Source: Verrucomicrobiia bacterium
GTDB lineage: Bacteria > Verrucomicrobiota > Verrucomicrobiia > Limisphaerales > UBA11358
DNA length: 64,000 bases
Direction: 5' to 3'
Assembly (NCBI GenBank): GCA_031290985.1
Contig: JARLJW010000084.1
Location: forward strand, 62,001 to 126,000
The notes beneath the pieces were generated by a model. The model had not been told where the DNA came from. It saw only the letters and a program-made list of their open reading frames with translations, and searched no databases. This document shows positions 1 to 8,960 of the stretch, piece after piece. The stretch's first letter is position 1. The number at the start of each line of letters is the position of its first letter. The translations under genes were made by a program, and so were the position numbers.

Positions 1-1
1 C

Positions 2-643
2 GCCAACTTCAAAAAGCATATCATCACCCTCGAAGACCCCATCGAATATGTCTTTGAAGACAACCAGTCCGTGATCGAGCAGCGCGAAGTCGGCCTCGAC
101 ACCGCCAATTTTTACAACGCGTTGAAATACGTGCTGCGCCAGGACCCGGACATCATCATGCTCGGCGAAATGCGCGACGCCGTCACCTTCACCGCGGCCA
201 TGAGCGCGGCGGACACGGGCCACCTGGTCTTTTCCACGCTGCACACCACCACGGCCGCCCAATCCATCACCCGCATCCTGGATTTCTTCAAGGCGGACGA
301 CCGGGAACAGGCGCGCCGCCAGCTCGCCGGCTGTTTGCGCGGCGTGGTCTGCCAGCGCATGGTCCCCACCGTCGATGGTAAAATGACCCCGGCGCTGGAG
401 ATCATGACCAATTCCCCCCTCGTCCGGAAATTGCTCGAGGAAAACCGCCTCGAAAAACTGACGGCCGCCATCGAGACCGGCGTGGACGACGGCATGTGCA
501 CGTTCAACCAGTCCCTCTTTAATCTCGTGAAGTCCGGGCGCGTCACAGAAAAGGAAGCCCTGCTGAAGGCCACGAACGCGCAGGCCTTGGAGATGAATTT
601 CAAGGGCATCTTCCTCAACGAGGGCGGTCGCATCGTCAGCTAA
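2..643 (+). CDS. pilT: Type IV pilus retraction ATPase PilT, 3' part (gene starts before the window)
   Basis: The reading frame is open from base 2, so this is the C-terminal ~213 residues of a secretion/pilus ATPase. Visible are the Asp-box region (ITLEDPIEYV, near base 31), the Walker B-type stretch (DIIMLGEMRD) and the His-box region (STLHTTTAAQSITRIL). These are the signatures of GspE/PilT hexameric ATPases. The GEMRD form and the end shortly after a helical C-terminal domain fit PilT, which powers pilus retraction at the inner-membrane base, better than PilB/GspE, which usually carry a tetracysteine Zn motif here. The first GTG in the window (base 71) is an internal codon, not the start. 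A paralogue such as PilU cannot be excluded without the N-terminus. Confidence 0.85.
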   Translation, partial: ANFKKHIITLEDPIEYVFEDNQSVIEQREVGLDTANFYNALKYVLRQDPDIIMLGEMRDAVTFTAAMSAADTGHLVFSTLHTTTAAQSITRILDFFKADDREQARRQLAGCLRGVVCQRMVPTVDGKMTPALEIMTNSPLVRKLLEENRLEKLTAAIETGVDDGMCTFNQSLFNLVKSGRVTEKEALLKATNAQALEMNFKGIFLNEGGRIVS

Positions 644-801
644 ACTGTGGTGGTAGCGGCAGGCCGGCAAAAGGTGGAGTTTGTCGTGCGGCGACAGACT
701 CTGCCTGCGCAGCCGGCACCTGACGCATGATCAACCCTCGACCCCCGCATAACCCAGCTTGCCTCCCGGTCCAAATTTACCGTTGAACTTCGAAATTCAG
801 G

Positions 802-1218
802 TTAAAGGGTTTTTCCGCCACACAGCTTGGCCGCGCTTTTCAAGGCTTCATCTCGCGTCGCCAGCGGCAGCGACCGGCGCAATGCCAGTTCAAGATAGGT
901 GGCATCGTAAATGGTGAGTCCGTGTTTTTCGGCAAGTTCACTGATTTTGCCAAAGGCCTGCCGCGTTCCTTCCTCGTCCACCGTGAACTGCATGGCGGCC
1001 AATTTTTCCAAAGCCGCCCTGCGTTGAACCGCCGTCAACCGATGGCGTCGTTGCGCGATCAAAAGCACATTCGCCATTTCCAGATGCCACAAGGCCGGCA
1101 CGATCACCGTGGCTCCGGCGGCGACTTCATTGAGCAGACGGTCGGTTTCCAGGGTGGCCTGACCCTGATAAACCCAGGCAAAGCCGGTGGACGCATCCAC
1201 AATGAAACTGGAGCTCAA
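802..1218 (-). CDS. vapC: PIN-domain ribonuclease toxin, VapC type
   Basis: A protein of ~138 residues with a PIN-domain layout: the first acidic residue in SFIVDAS at the N-terminus, a Glu in the middle (HLEMANVL) and the late Asp pair in GLTIYDATYLELA and LATRDEAL. PIN toxins cleave RNA (often tRNA or rRNA) and are neutralised by the cognate antitoxin. I prefer the TTG start at 1218. It overlaps the antitoxin stop as TTGA, and a strong GGGGAGGG Shine-Dalgarno lies just upstream. The ATG at 1239 would place this SD inside the gene and add seven untypical residues. Translation is therefore probably coupled to the antitoxin gene. Confidence 0.82.
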   Translation of the reverse strand: MSSSFIVDASTGFAWVYQGQATLETDRLLNEVAAGATVIVPALWHLEMANVLLIAQRRHRLTAVQRRAALEKLAAMQFTVDEEGTRQAFGKISELAEKHGLTIYDATYLELALRRSLPLATRDEALKSAAKLCGGKTL

Positions 1219-1478
1219 CGCCGTCCCTCCCCGATCCAAGATTTGACTTCGGCGGCGGTGAGTTTTGGTTTGCCCCGGTTGCGGTCGGAAATTTGTCCGC
1301 GCAACTCAAACATTCCGGCCACGGCCGCCCGCACAGATTCCAGGTTGCGCCGTCCTTCCGGCACCAAACGGGCCACCGGTTTTTCATGCCGGGTGATGAT
1401 TACTTCCTCGCCTTGGGCAACCCGTTCAAGGAGTTGACCAAACCGGGTCTTGGCTTCCAATGCGGTGACGCTTTCCAT
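1215..1478 (-). CDS. Phd/YefM-family antitoxin (VapB role)
   Basis: 87 residues beginning MESVTALEAKTRFGQLLERV, followed by GEEVIITRHEKPVARLVP. This is the typical Phd/YefM N-terminal DNA-binding fold; the C-terminal ~35 residues would wrap the PIN toxin. The order antitoxin then toxin with a 4-bp stop/start overlap is the normal arrangement for such modules, which autoregulate through the antitoxin-toxin complex. A GTTAA-A-TTAAC palindrome at 1492-1502, 14 bp upstream of the start, is a candidate operator. Whether the pair is active or a relic cannot be read from sequence, but both frames are intact. Confidence 0.82.
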   Translation of the reverse strand: MESVTALEAKTRFGQLLERVAQGEEVIITRHEKPVARLVPEGRRNLESVRAAVAGMFELRGQISDRNRGKPKLTAAEVKSWIGEGRR

Positions 1479-1491
1479 AATTTTTACCTTC

Positions 1492-1502
1492 GTTAAATTA
1501 AC
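1492..1502. promoter_or_regulatory. Short palindrome upstream of the toxin-antitoxin pair
   Basis: Perfect odd palindrome GTTAA-A-TTAAC centred 19 bp before the antitoxin ATG, in an AT-rich stretch that should hold the promoter. Position and symmetry fit an autoregulatory operator. An 11-bp AT-rich palindrome can arise by chance, so this is only a candidate. Confidence 0.3.
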
Positions 1503-1686
1503 CGTTCACTAGCTATTTTAACACAACCCAGCACCGGCGTGCAACTGGGGATTGACCGGTTCGCGCGGTATTCCCATGACGCCTCGGCCATGAATCATCC
1601 CCGGGCACAACGCCTCACGTTGAACCTCACCCAATCACCCAAATTCCCCGCTTGACCAAACCTCAACCGGGTCTATCGTTTATGGC

Positions 1687-2157
1687 ATGAGAGTTTCCAA
1701 GCGGACTGATTATGCCCTGCGCGCCCTGTTCACGCTGGTGGAACACCACGGCGGCGCGCCGATTCCCATCCGCGAACTCGCGCGACGCAATGACGTGCCC
1801 AAGCGTTTTCTGGAGCAGATCATGCTTGCGCTCAAGTCCCAAGGCTGGGTGGCCAGCGCGGCGGGCATCCGCGGCGGCTATTTCCTCGCCAAAGGCCCGG
1901 AAAAGATCACTTTGGGCGAAGTCGTGCGGCATTTTGACGGGATCCTGGCCCCGATTGATTGCGTTTCAGTCACCGGCTACGTCCGCTGCTCGCAGGAGTC
2001 AGTCTGCCGCTTCCGCCGGGTTTTCTTCGATGCCAGAAATTACGTCGCCAACCTGATGGATCAATCCACGCTGGCTGAGGTGGCCAAGGGTTCCCCCCTG
2101 ACCAAGAAGGAATTAACCAGTGGATTCAATGAATTCACCGGCGGCGAGGGCATTTAA
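1687..2157 (+). CDS. Rrf2-family transcriptional regulator with three conserved-type cysteines
   Basis: 156 residues. The N-terminus (MRVSKRTDYALRALFTL) and the winged helix (VPKRFLEQIMLALKSQGWV, then GIRGGYFLAK) are classic Rrf2. Cys92, Cys101 and Cys107 form a C-x8-C-x5-C group at the place where IscR-type members bind an Fe-S cluster (IscR spacing is x5/x5), so a redox or Fe-S-sensing role is plausible. Rrf2 proteins also include CymR, the cysteine/sulfur regulator of Gram-positives. Lying directly upstream of a sulfate uptake operon on the same strand, this gene is the obvious candidate for its regulator. The ligand is unknown. Confidence 0.88.
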   Translation: MRVSKRTDYALRALFTLVEHHGGAPIPIRELARRNDVPKRFLEQIMLALKSQGWVASAAGIRGGYFLAKGPEKITLGEVVRHFDGILAPIDCVSVTGYVRCSQESVCRFRRVFFDARNYVANLMDQSTLAEVAKGSPLTKKELTSGFNEFTGGEGI

Positions 2158-2176
2158 AAAAATCTCATTTCGACGG

Positions 2177-2204
2177 TTGACAAAAAATGCCGCCGGGGCA
2201 TAAT
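2177..2204 (+). promoter_or_regulatory. Strong sigma70-like promoter of the sulfate operon
   Basis: Perfect -35 TTGACA (2177-2182), a 16-bp spacer and -10 CATAAT (2199-2204, 5 of 6 matches). A dyad ACGAC-N7-GTCGT (2206-2222) sits over the expected start site and could be an operator. The expected transcript has a ~177-nt untranslated leader before the porin gene. Confidence 0.7.
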
Positions 2205-2265
2205 GACGACATGAACAGTCGTTAATAGATTTCGGCCTTGCTGGTGCTGGGTCGAAGCAACGACA

Positions 2266-2294
2266 AAAAAAGCTGAATTTGGGTTCAGCTTTTT
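2266..2294 (+). terminator. Intrinsic terminator inside the porin leader (candidate attenuator)
   Basis: Stem AGCTGAA (2271-2277) with TTCAGCT (2284-2290), a 6-nt loop, A-run before and T-run after (2290-2294). It lies ~55 nt downstream of the -10 at 2199 and ~95 nt before the porin ATG. It is therefore either the terminator of the upstream Rrf2 transcript or a conditional terminator in the operon leader. A second hairpin follows at 2308. Confidence 0.65.
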
Positions 2295-2307
2295 ATTTGC
2301 AAACAAA

Positions 2308-2326
2308 GACGACTCGAAAAGTCGTC
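2308..2326 (+). promoter_or_regulatory. Leader hairpin downstream of the terminator
   Basis: GACGACT (2308-2314), 5-nt loop, AGTCGTC (2320-2326), with no T-run after it. It repeats the GACGAC/GTCGTC element that overlaps the start site at 2206-2222, so the two could pair alternatively in the leader RNA. It may protect the mRNA 5' end or take part in attenuation. Confidence 0.4.
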
Positions 2327-2387
2327 ATTAAAACAGGTTAGTCGAAAACTGAGAAACGCTGACCGTAACCACGGAAGCATACAAAAA

Positions 2388-3800
2388 ATGAAACTAAAAC
2401 GTAAAATCGTAGCCACGCTGACATTCGCCGGAATCGCTTCCAGCGCCCTGGCCGTGGAAGTGAGCGACGCCGACTTGGCGGCCCTGAAGAAGCAGCTTGC
2501 GGACCTGGACCAGAAGGTGCGGATTCTCGAACGGGAACGGGAAATCGACACCGATGCCGCCACCACGGCGGCCAAAACCGCCCCGAAGATTTCGCTGGGC
2601 GCCAGCGGATTCAATTTCAGTTCCGGCGACTCGAACTTTGTCGCCCAGTTGCACGGCGTGGTGCAATTTGACAGCCGCAGTTTTTTCAGTGACGGCAACG
2701 TGAACGGCAATGACGGGTTCCTGATCCGCCGCGCCCGGCCGATCTTCACCGGCACGGTGTTCCATGATTTTGATTTCAACTTCACGCCGGATTTTGGCGG
2801 CAGCACGGTGCAGATCGTGGATGCCTATCTGAACTACCGCTACAGCCCGTGGCTCCAGATCCAGGGCGGCAAATTCAAATCGCCCGTGGGCCTGGAGCAG
2901 TTGCAGGCGGATCCGAACACGCTCTTCAATGAACGGTCCATCGTGACCGACCTGGTGCCCAACCGCGATCTGGGCCTGCAGGTGAAGGGCGATGTGTTCG
3001 ACGGCGTGGCCAGTTACGCCCTCGGCGTCTTCAACGGCGGCACCGATTTCAACGGCACGACGGTCAACACCTCGTTCCAGGATGACAAAAGCGTCGCCGG
3101 GCGGCTGTTTTTCCAGCCGTGGAAAAACACCGGGGTGAACGCCTTGCGCGGACTTGGTTTCGGCGTGGCCGGCAGCTACCTGATTGACCATCCGGCAACC
3201 AACTCCGCCACCGGGCTGACCCCGGGTTATACGACGGACGGGCAGCAAAAGTTTTTTTCCTATAACAGCAACGTGAACGGCAATGGTGCCGGCTGGCGCA
3301 TTTCGCCGCAGGCCTACTACTACTACGGCCCGCTGGGATTGCTGGCCGAATATGTCATCTCCGACACGCAGGCCAGGCGGACGGCGGCCGTGCCCACCTC
3401 GATCGTCGATGTGCAGAACACGGCCTGGGAAGTCTCCGGCTCGTGGGTGTTGACGGGTGAAGATGCCTCCTACGCGGGCGTCACGCCGCGGCATCCGTTC
3501 GATCCGCGCAACAACCAGTGGGGCGCGTTTCAGCTGGTGGCCCGTTATGCCGGCTTCAACGTGGACAACGATGTGTTCAGCGGCCTGTCGACCACCCAAC
3601 TGGCCGATCCGACCAAATCCGCCTCCGGCGCCCAGGCGTGGTCGGTCGGGCTGAACTGGTACCTGAACAAAAACATCCGCGCCAACCTGAGCTATTCGCA
3701 CACAACGTTCGACGCCTTTGGGACCAGCAAGATCGCGGCGGGCAATGTCGGCGCCCAGCCGGAAAGTGTGATATTCTCACGCTTGCAACTGGCGTTCTAA
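2388..3800 (+). CDS. Outer-membrane porin, OprP/OprO-like (phosphate/sulfate-selective porin family)
   Basis: 470 residues. The signal peptide (residues 1-22, ending SSALA), a short coiled coil (~28-52, DLDQKVRILEREREI) and a beta-barrel with alternating polar/hydrophobic strands ending in Leu-Ala-Phe (the Omp85/BAM recognition end) are all visible. Features such as 'FLIRRARPIFTGTVFHDFDFNFTPDFGG' in spirit (arginine-rich strand, then a D/F-rich turn at ~112-135) match the Porin_O_P family, trimeric anion-selective channels. First in a sulfate transporter operon, it probably brings sulfate through the outer membrane. The coiled coil may anchor it to peptidoglycan as in other N-terminally extended porins. 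Confidence 0.85.
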   Translation: MKLKRKIVATLTFAGIASSALAVEVSDADLAALKKQLADLDQKVRILEREREIDTDAATTAAKTAPKISLGASGFNFSSGDSNFVAQLHGVVQFDSRSFFSDGNVNGNDGFLIRRARPIFTGTVFHDFDFNFTPDFGGSTVQIVDAYLNYRYSPWLQIQGGKFKSPVGLEQLQADPNTLFNERSIVTDLVPNRDLGLQVKGDVFDGVASYALGVFNGGTDFNGTTVNTSFQDDKSVAGRLFFQPWKNTGVNALRGLGFGVAGSYLIDHPATNSATGLTPGYTTDGQQKFFSYNSNVNGNGAGWRISPQAYYYYGPLGLLAEYVISDTQARRTAAVPTSIVDVQNTAWEVSGSWVLTGEDASYAGVTPRHPFDPRNNQWGAFQLVARYAGFNVDNDVFSGLSTTQLADPTKSASGAQAWSVGLNWYLNKNIRANLSYSHTTFDAFGTSKIAAGNVGAQPESVIFSRLQLAF

Positions 3801-3830
3801 TACGGTCGAATAATTTTGAATACTGATTCC

Positions 3831-4829
3831 ATGAAAACATTTCTAAAAATTCTACTGGCCGTCGGCATCACCGTTTCGGCCCAGGCCAAAGACGTCACCC
3901 TGCTCAATGTCTCCTACGACCCGACGCGCGAGCTTTACACCGAATACAACGCCGCGTTCGCGAAGTACTGGAAAGGCAAGACGGGCGATGACGTGACCGT
4001 CAACCAGTCGCACGGCGGCTCCGGCAAGCAGGCGCAGGGCGTCATCAACGGCCTGGAGGCCGATGTCGTCACGCTCGCGCTGGCTTATGACATCGATGCG
4101 ATCGCGTCACAGGCGAAATTGCTGCCCGCCGACTGGCAGAGCCGGTTGCCGAACGACAGCACCCCTTACACCTCGACCATCGTGTTCCTGGTCCGCAAGG
4201 GCAATCCCAAGAACATCAAGGACTGGGATGATCTCACCCAGAAGGGCGTGAAGATCGTGGTGCCGAATCCAAAAAGTTCCGGCGGCGCGCGCTGGGCATA
4301 TCTCGCGGCTTATGCCTACGCGTTGGAAACCTATGGCCATGACGACGCGAAGGCCAAGGACTACATCACAAAACTCTATAAGAACGTGCCGATCCTCGAT
4401 TCCGGGGCGCGCGGCTCGACCATCACCTTCGCCAAGAACGGCATCGGCGACGTGCTGCTCGCCTGGGAGAACGAGGCGCACCTCGTGCTCAAGGAATTTG
4501 GGACGAACAACTTCGAGATCGTCACGCCCACGATCAGCATCCTCGCGGAACCGCCGGTGGCGGTCGTGGATAAAAACGCGAAGCACCATCACACGACCGA
4601 GGTGGCGGCTGAGTACCTGAAATACCTGTACTCGGACGAAGGCCAGGAGATTGCGGCGAAGAATTTTTACCGCCCGCGCAATCAAGCCATCGCCACGAAA
4701 TACGCCGCCAACTTCACCCAGTTGAAGCTCGTCACGCTGGACCAGGAGTTCGGGAGCTGGGCGAAGGCGCAGAAGACGCACTTTGCCGACGGCGGCGTGT
4801 TTGACCAGATCTTCCAGCCGCAAAACTAG
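3831..4829 (+). CDS. sbp: Periplasmic sulfate/thiosulfate-binding protein of an ABC importer
   Basis: 332 residues from the ATG at 3831, which begins a clean signal peptide ([19 protein letters not shown]). An upstream in-frame ATG at 3816 would add five residues with no benefit. The mature protein starts [21 protein letters not shown] and contains [12 protein letters not shown] and [13 protein letters not shown], typical of Sbp/CysP. It delivers sulfate to CysTWA. It is separated by 30 bp from the porin and by 77 bp, with a very stable hairpin, from the next gene. Thiosulfate specificity cannot be told from sequence. Confidence 0.93.
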   Translation: MKTFLKILLAVGITVSAQAKDVTLLNVSYDPTRELYTEYNAAFAKYWKGKTGDDVTVNQSHGGSGKQAQGVINGLEADVVTLALAYDIDAIASQAKLLPADWQSRLPNDSTPYTSTIVFLVRKGNPKNIKDWDDLTQKGVKIVVPNPKSSGGARWAYLAAYAYALETYGHDDAKAKDYITKLYKNVPILDSGARGSTITFAKNGIGDVLLAWENEAHLVLKEFGTNNFEIVTPTISILAEPPVAVVDKNAKHHHTTEVAAEYLKYLYSDEGQEIAAKNFYRPRNQAIATKYAANFTQLKLVTLDQEFGSWAKAQKTHFADGGVFDQIFQPQN

Positions 4830-4849
4830 ATTGCGGATCCTCCGAGGGG

Positions 4850-4878
4850 GCGGCGGCCCGGGCCCGCCGGGCCGCCGC
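4850..4878 (+). promoter_or_regulatory. Very stable intercistronic hairpin after sbp
   Basis: A perfect 12-bp GC-only stem (4850-4861 with 4867-4878) and 5-nt loop, without a T-run. It is placed between the binding-protein gene and the rest of the operon. Such hairpins usually protect the upstream mRNA from 3' exonucleases, giving more binding protein than permease. A partial terminator role is possible. Confidence 0.6.
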
Positions 4879-4906
4879 TCCTCGCCACCACCTAACCAAT
4901 AAAAAT

Positions 4907-5734
4907 ATGACCATCACCGAATCGCCCGTAACCAGCAAACCGCAATCCCCGCGCAAACAGCGGCGCTCGATGGAAGACCTGCTCGCGCCGCTGGAGGAGA
5001 TCGCCCGGACTTCGCCCAACCTGGTGGCCAATCACGACGCCCGGTTCGAGGTGAACGGCGAGAGCTACGAGCTGCCGCGCTATTTGTTCGTGGGGCCGCG
5101 CGGCGGGGATACGCCCATCCGCGTCGGCATTTTTGCCGGCATCCACGGCGATGAGCCCGAAGGCGTCCGCGCGGTGGTCCAGTTCATCAAGCTGCTCGAA
5201 GCCCGGCCTGAACTCGCGGCGGGCTACTACCTGTCGTTTTACCCGGTCTGCAACCCGACGGGTTTCGAGGACAACACCCGGTTCTCGCGCAGCGGCAAGG
5301 ATTTGAACCGCGAATTCTGGCGCAACTCCGCCGAGCCGGAAGTGCGGTTGTTGCAGGCCGAACTGATTTCGCGTTCGTTTCAGGGCATCATCTCGCTGCA
5401 CACGGATGACACGAGCGCCGGCTTCTACGGTTTCGCCCACGGGGCGACGTTGACGAAAAGCCTGATCGAACCGGCGCTGGCGGCGGCGGAACAATTCCTG
5501 CCGCGCGACCACCGGCCGACCATCGACGGGTTCATTGCGCGCAACGGCGTGATTCGTGACCGCTACGAAGGCATCCTGAACGGGCCGCCGAAGGTGCGCC
5601 CGCGCCCGTTCGAGGTCATTTTGGAGACGCCGGCCACGCCGCCGGAATATCTGAAAGAGCTGGCGTTCGTCACCGCTTTGCAGACAATTTTACTCGAATA
5701 CAACAAGTTCATCGCCTACGCTCCGAACCTCTAA
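4907..5734 (+). CDS. M14-like succinylglutamate desuccinylase/aspartoacylase family hydrolase
   Basis: 275 residues with the zinc site of the AstE/AspA branch of carboxypeptidase-fold enzymes: GIHGDEPEG (His80, Glu83), the DLNR motif (~132-135) and SLHTDD (His165). A Glu in VILETPATPPE near the C-terminus is the likely catalytic base. Such enzymes cut amide bonds of acylated amino acids or peptides. No signal peptide is visible, so it is cytoplasmic. Lying between sbp and cysT in the operon, it suggests a substrate linked to sulfur assimilation or an N-acylated, cysteine-related metabolite, but the substrate cannot be predicted. Confidence 0.78.
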   Translation: MTITESPVTSKPQSPRKQRRSMEDLLAPLEEIARTSPNLVANHDARFEVNGESYELPRYLFVGPRGGDTPIRVGIFAGIHGDEPEGVRAVVQFIKLLEARPELAAGYYLSFYPVCNPTGFEDNTRFSRSGKDLNREFWRNSAEPEVRLLQAELISRSFQGIISLHTDDTSAGFYGFAHGATLTKSLIEPALAAAEQFLPRDHRPTIDGFIARNGVIRDRYEGILNGPPKVRPRPFEVILETPATPPEYLKELAFVTALQTILLEYNKFIAYAPNL

Positions 5735-5737
5735 ATT

Positions 5738-6607
5738 GTGGCTGCGAAAACAAACCGGACCAGAAAGATCCGCGTGCTGCCGGGCTTCAAACTGACGCTC
5801 GGCTTCACGCTTTTTTACCTGGGCCTCATCGTCCTGATTCCGCTCGCCGCCGTGTTCTGGAAATCCAGTTCGCTGTCGTGGGCGGAGTTCTGGCAGACCG
5901 TCACCATGCCGCAGGCGATGGCGTCGTACCGGCTGACGTTCGGGGTCTCGCTCGGCGCCGCGCTGGTCAACCTCGTCTTCGGGCTCATCGTCGCGTGGGT
6001 GCTGGTGCGCTATGAGTTCTTTGGCAAAAAACTGGTGGACGCGCTGGTGGACCTGCCGTTCGCCCTGCCGACGGCGGTGGCGGGCATCACGCTGGCTTCG
6101 CTGTATTCCAAGAACGGGTGGATCGGCCAGTTTTTCACATACACCGATGAACACCACGAGGTGCAATCCATCTTCTTCTCGTCGCGGCTGGGCATTTTCG
6201 TCGCCCTGACCTTCATCGGCCTGCCGTTCATTGTCCGCACGGTCCAGCCGATCCTGGAAGACATCGACCCCGAGCTTGAAGAAGCCGCCTCGAGCCTGGG
6301 GGCCAACCGCTGGCAGGTCTTCCATCGCGTGATCCTGCCGATGCTCACGCCGGCGCTGCTGACCGGCTTCGCCCTGGCGTTTGCCCGCGCGCTGGGTGAA
6401 TACGGCTCGGTCATCTTCATCGCCGGCAACATCCCGATGAAAACCCAGATCACGCCCGTCCTCATCATGCAGGAGCTGGACATGTATGAATACGGCCGGG
6501 CGACCGCCATCGCCGTCGTGATGCTGGTCGTGTCCTTCGTGCTATTGCTGAGCATCAATGTGCTGCAATGGTGGACGAACCGTCACAACACCCACAACCT
6601 CGCATGA
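5738..6607 (+). CDS. cysT: Sulfate ABC transporter permease CysT
   Basis: 289 residues with about six membrane helices, and the EAA loop ([15 protein letters not shown]) followed by [16 protein letters not shown], characteristic of the CysT/CysW/ModB group. The likely start is GTG at 5738, 3 bp after the previous stop. It forms the membrane channel with CysW and is driven by CysA. The stop overlaps the cysW ATG as ATGA. Confidence 0.93.
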   Translation: MAAKTNRTRKIRVLPGFKLTLGFTLFYLGLIVLIPLAAVFWKSSSLSWAEFWQTVTMPQAMASYRLTFGVSLGAALVNLVFGLIVAWVLVRYEFFGKKLVDALVDLPFALPTAVAGITLASLYSKNGWIGQFFTYTDEHHEVQSIFFSSRLGIFVALTFIGLPFIVRTVQPILEDIDPELEEAASSLGANRWQVFHRVILPMLTPALLTGFALAFARALGEYGSVIFIAGNIPMKTQITPVLIMQELDMYEYGRATAIAVVMLVVSFVLLLSINVLQWWTNRHNTHNLA

Positions 6608-7518
6608 CGCCCGCTGGCACCACCCTGCACGTCCCGCACCACCCGGCCCGCCGCCACACCCGGAGCGAGCCGCCTTATGTGCGCCGGCTGCTCATCGGCA
6701 CGGCGCTGACGTTCATCGGGCTGTTCCTCATTCTCCCGCTGCTGTTCGTCTTCACGCAGGCGTTCGCGAAGGGCATCGGCTTCTATTTTCACAGCATCGA
6801 CGAACCGATGGCGTGGAGCGCGATCAAGCTGACCCTGCTGGCCGCCGGGATTTCCGTGCCGTTGAACTGCGTTTTCGGCGTCTGCGCGGCGTGGGCGATC
6901 GCCAAGTTCGATTTTTACGGCAAGAATGTTTTGCTCACGCTGATCGACCTGCCGTTCTCGGTTTCGCCGGTGATTGCCGGGTTGATCTATGTGCTGGTGT
7001 TCGGGACGCAAGGCTGGCTGGGGCTGTACCTGAACGCCGACCACCCGGCCCTGCCCTGGCTGGCCAACTGGCTGAACGACCATAATTTCAAGATCATCTA
7101 CGCCGTGCCGGGCATCGTGCTGGCGACCATCTTTGTCACGTTCCCGTTCGTGGCGCGCGAACTGATCCCGCTCATGCAGGCGCAGGGCCGCAGCGAGGAG
7201 GAGGCGGCGCGCGTGCTCGGCGCGAGCGGCTGGCAGGTGTTCTGGCGCGTGACCCTGCCGAACATCAAGTGGGGCCTGCTCTACGGCGTCATCCTGTGCA
7301 ACGCCCGCGCGATGGGCGAATTCGGCGCGGTGTCGGTCGTCAGCGGCAAGATCCGCGGCCAGACGAACACCATTCCGCTGCACATCGAGGCGTTGTATGA
7401 TGACTACAATTTCACCGGCGCCTTTGCCGTGGCGTCGCTGCTGGCGCTGCTGGCGCTCGTCACGCTCGGGTTGAAGACCTGGGTGGAACACAAAAACGCC
7501 GCCGTTCTGGACAAATAA
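6604..7518 (+). CDS. cysW: Sulfate ABC transporter permease CysW
   Basis: 304 residues from the ATG at 6604, which overlaps the cysT stop (ATGA). An in-frame upstream start at 6568 lies inside cysT and is unlikely. About six membrane helices, with the EAA loop [19 protein letters not shown] and [15 protein letters not shown] near the C-terminus, as expected for the second sulfate permease. It has a long basic N-terminal tail rich in His, Pro and Arg. Confidence 0.93.
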   Translation: MTPAGTTLHVPHHPARRHTRSEPPYVRRLLIGTALTFIGLFLILPLLFVFTQAFAKGIGFYFHSIDEPMAWSAIKLTLLAAGISVPLNCVFGVCAAWAIAKFDFYGKNVLLTLIDLPFSVSPVIAGLIYVLVFGTQGWLGLYLNADHPALPWLANWLNDHNFKIIYAVPGIVLATIFVTFPFVARELIPLMQAQGRSEEEAARVLGASGWQVFWRVTLPNIKWGLLYGVILCNARAMGEFGAVSVVSGKIRGQTNTIPLHIEALYDDYNFTGAFAVASLLALLALVTLGLKTWVEHKNAAVLDK

Positions 7519-7531
7519 GAAAAACACCCGC

Positions 7532-8605
7532 ATGAGTGTCGAAGTCAAAAATGTCACCAAAAAGTTCGGCAGCTTCACCGCGCTCGACAACGTGAGCCTG
7601 AAGGTGGAGTCCGGCGAACTGGTCGCGCTGCTCGGCCCGTCCGGCTCCGGCAAGACCACCCTGCTCCGCACCATCGCCGGGCTGGAATTTCCCGACCCCG
7701 GCGACGCGCAGGTTTTGTTTTACGGCGAGGATGTCACGCACATTCCCGCCAGCGAACGCAAGGCCGGTTTTGCGTTCCAACATTACGCGCTCTTCCGGCA
7801 CATGACCGTGTTCGAGAACATCGCCTTCGGCCTGCGCGTCCGGCCCAAGACCACCCGCCCACCCGAGGCGGAAATCCGCGCCCGCGTGGACAAGCTGCTG
7901 CACCTCATCCAGCTTGAGCCGCTGGCCAAACGCTTTCCCACGCAGCTTTCCGGCGGCCAGCGCCAGCGCGTCGCCCTCGCCCGCGCGCTCGCGGTGGAAC
8001 CGAAAGTTCTCCTGCTGGACGAACCCTTTGGCGCGCTCGATGCCAAGGTGCGCAAAGAACTGCGCCGCTGGCTCCGCCAGTTGCACGACGAGATCCACGT
8101 CACCACGCTGTTCGTGACGCACGACCAGGAGGAGGCGCTGGAAGTCTCCGACCGCGTCGCCATCCTGCGCAACGGCAGCATCGAACAGATCGGCACGCCG
8201 GAGGAGATCTACGACAAGCCGGCGTCGCCATTTGTCTATGACTTCCTCGGCAACGTGAACCTGTTCAGCGGCCGCGTGAAGGACGGCGCGGTCGTCATCG
8301 GCGACACGGAATTTGCGGCGCCCGAGGCCGCCGGCGAGGTGGACTCCGCGGCGGTTGCGTTTGTGCGGCCCCACGACATCCGCGTGACCCGGCAGGCGGC
8401 CGGCCCGGCGCTGGCCGCCACGGTCATCCGCTCCAACGCCGCCGGCCCGGTGGCGAACCTGGAATTGAAACGGCTGGACACCGGCGAACTCTTCACCGTG
8501 CAGTTGAGCAAGGAATTGTTCCAGGAACTGCAGCCGAAGGCGGGCGAACAGGTTTTCGTCGAGCTGAAGAACGTGAAGGTGTTCTCGGACGATTATTCGA
8601 TCTGA
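7532..8605 (+). CDS. cysA: Sulfate/thiosulfate ABC transporter ATP-binding protein CysA
   Basis: 357 residues. Walker [10 protein letters not shown] (35-43), the Q-loop region (QHYALF), signature LSGGQ (139-143), Walker B LLLDEP (~160-165) and the H-loop His197 are intact. Residues ~240-357 form the TOBE-like regulatory domain usual for CysA/PotA/MalK ATPases. It hydrolyses ATP to drive CysTW. It is the last clearly transport-related gene; a small DUF2061 gene follows after 55 bp. Confidence 0.94.
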   Translation: MSVEVKNVTKKFGSFTALDNVSLKVESGELVALLGPSGSGKTTLLRTIAGLEFPDPGDAQVLFYGEDVTHIPASERKAGFAFQHYALFRHMTVFENIAFGLRVRPKTTRPPEAEIRARVDKLLHLIQLEPLAKRFPTQLSGGQRQRVALARALAVEPKVLLLDEPFGALDAKVRKELRRWLRQLHDEIHVTTLFVTHDQEEALEVSDRVAILRNGSIEQIGTPEEIYDKPASPFVYDFLGNVNLFSGRVKDGAVVIGDTEFAAPEAAGEVDSAAVAFVRPHDIRVTRQAAGPALAATVIRSNAAGPVANLELKRLDTGELFTVQLSKELFQELQPKAGEQVFVELKNVKVFSDDYSI

Positions 8606-8660
8606 TAGTCGACTTGAACTTTGTTTGACTCCGCGGACGACATCGTTATCGTTCGCGGGC

Positions 8661-8900
8661 ATGGCCGACAAACATTACCGCAGTCTCATCAAAGCCGTCT
8701 CCTGGCGCATGACCGGGAGCGTCGACACCTTGATCATTTCCTTCCTGATCACCGGGAAAATCAGATGGGCGCTGACCATCAGCGGCGTGGAGTTGTTTAC
8801 CAAGATCGGCTTGTTTTATGTCCATGAACGGATCTGGGAAAACCTGTCGTTTGGCCGCGTGAAAGAGGCTGAAAGAGGCAAACCGAGCTTTGAAATTTGA
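8661..8900 (+). CDS. Small DUF2061 membrane protein
   Basis: 79 residues from the ATG at 8661 (MADKHYRSLIKAVSWRMTGS). Two hydrophobic helices and the pattern SWR.TGS.DT....F..TG..., ending in a HERIWE..SFG stretch, are the hallmarks of the DUF2061 family. I recall family members near sulfate-assimilation genes in other bacteria, which fits this location, but no biochemical role is established. A hairpin with the features of a terminator follows at 8918. Confidence 0.8.
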   Translation: MADKHYRSLIKAVSWRMTGSVDTLIISFLITGKIRWALTISGVELFTKIGLFYVHERIWENLSFGRVKEAERGKPSFEI

Positions 8901-8917
8901 AGCGAATGCGCGCTGCG

Positions 8918-8945
8918 ACCCCGCCCACCTTTTCCGGCGGGGTTT
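8918..8945 (+). terminator. Probable terminator of the sulfate operon
   Basis: ACCCCGCC (8918-8925), 10-nt loop, GGCGGGGT (8936-8943), followed by only two or three T. It comes 18 bp after the last gene of the operon and before a convergent gene. Confidence 0.55.
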
Positions 8946-8960
8946 AACCTGCGCAGCTCA

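Noticed and set aside
2394..3701. Long minus-strand frame opposite the porin gene
   Set aside because: Arg/Gly/His-rich antisense shadow of a well-supported gene in GC-rich DNA.
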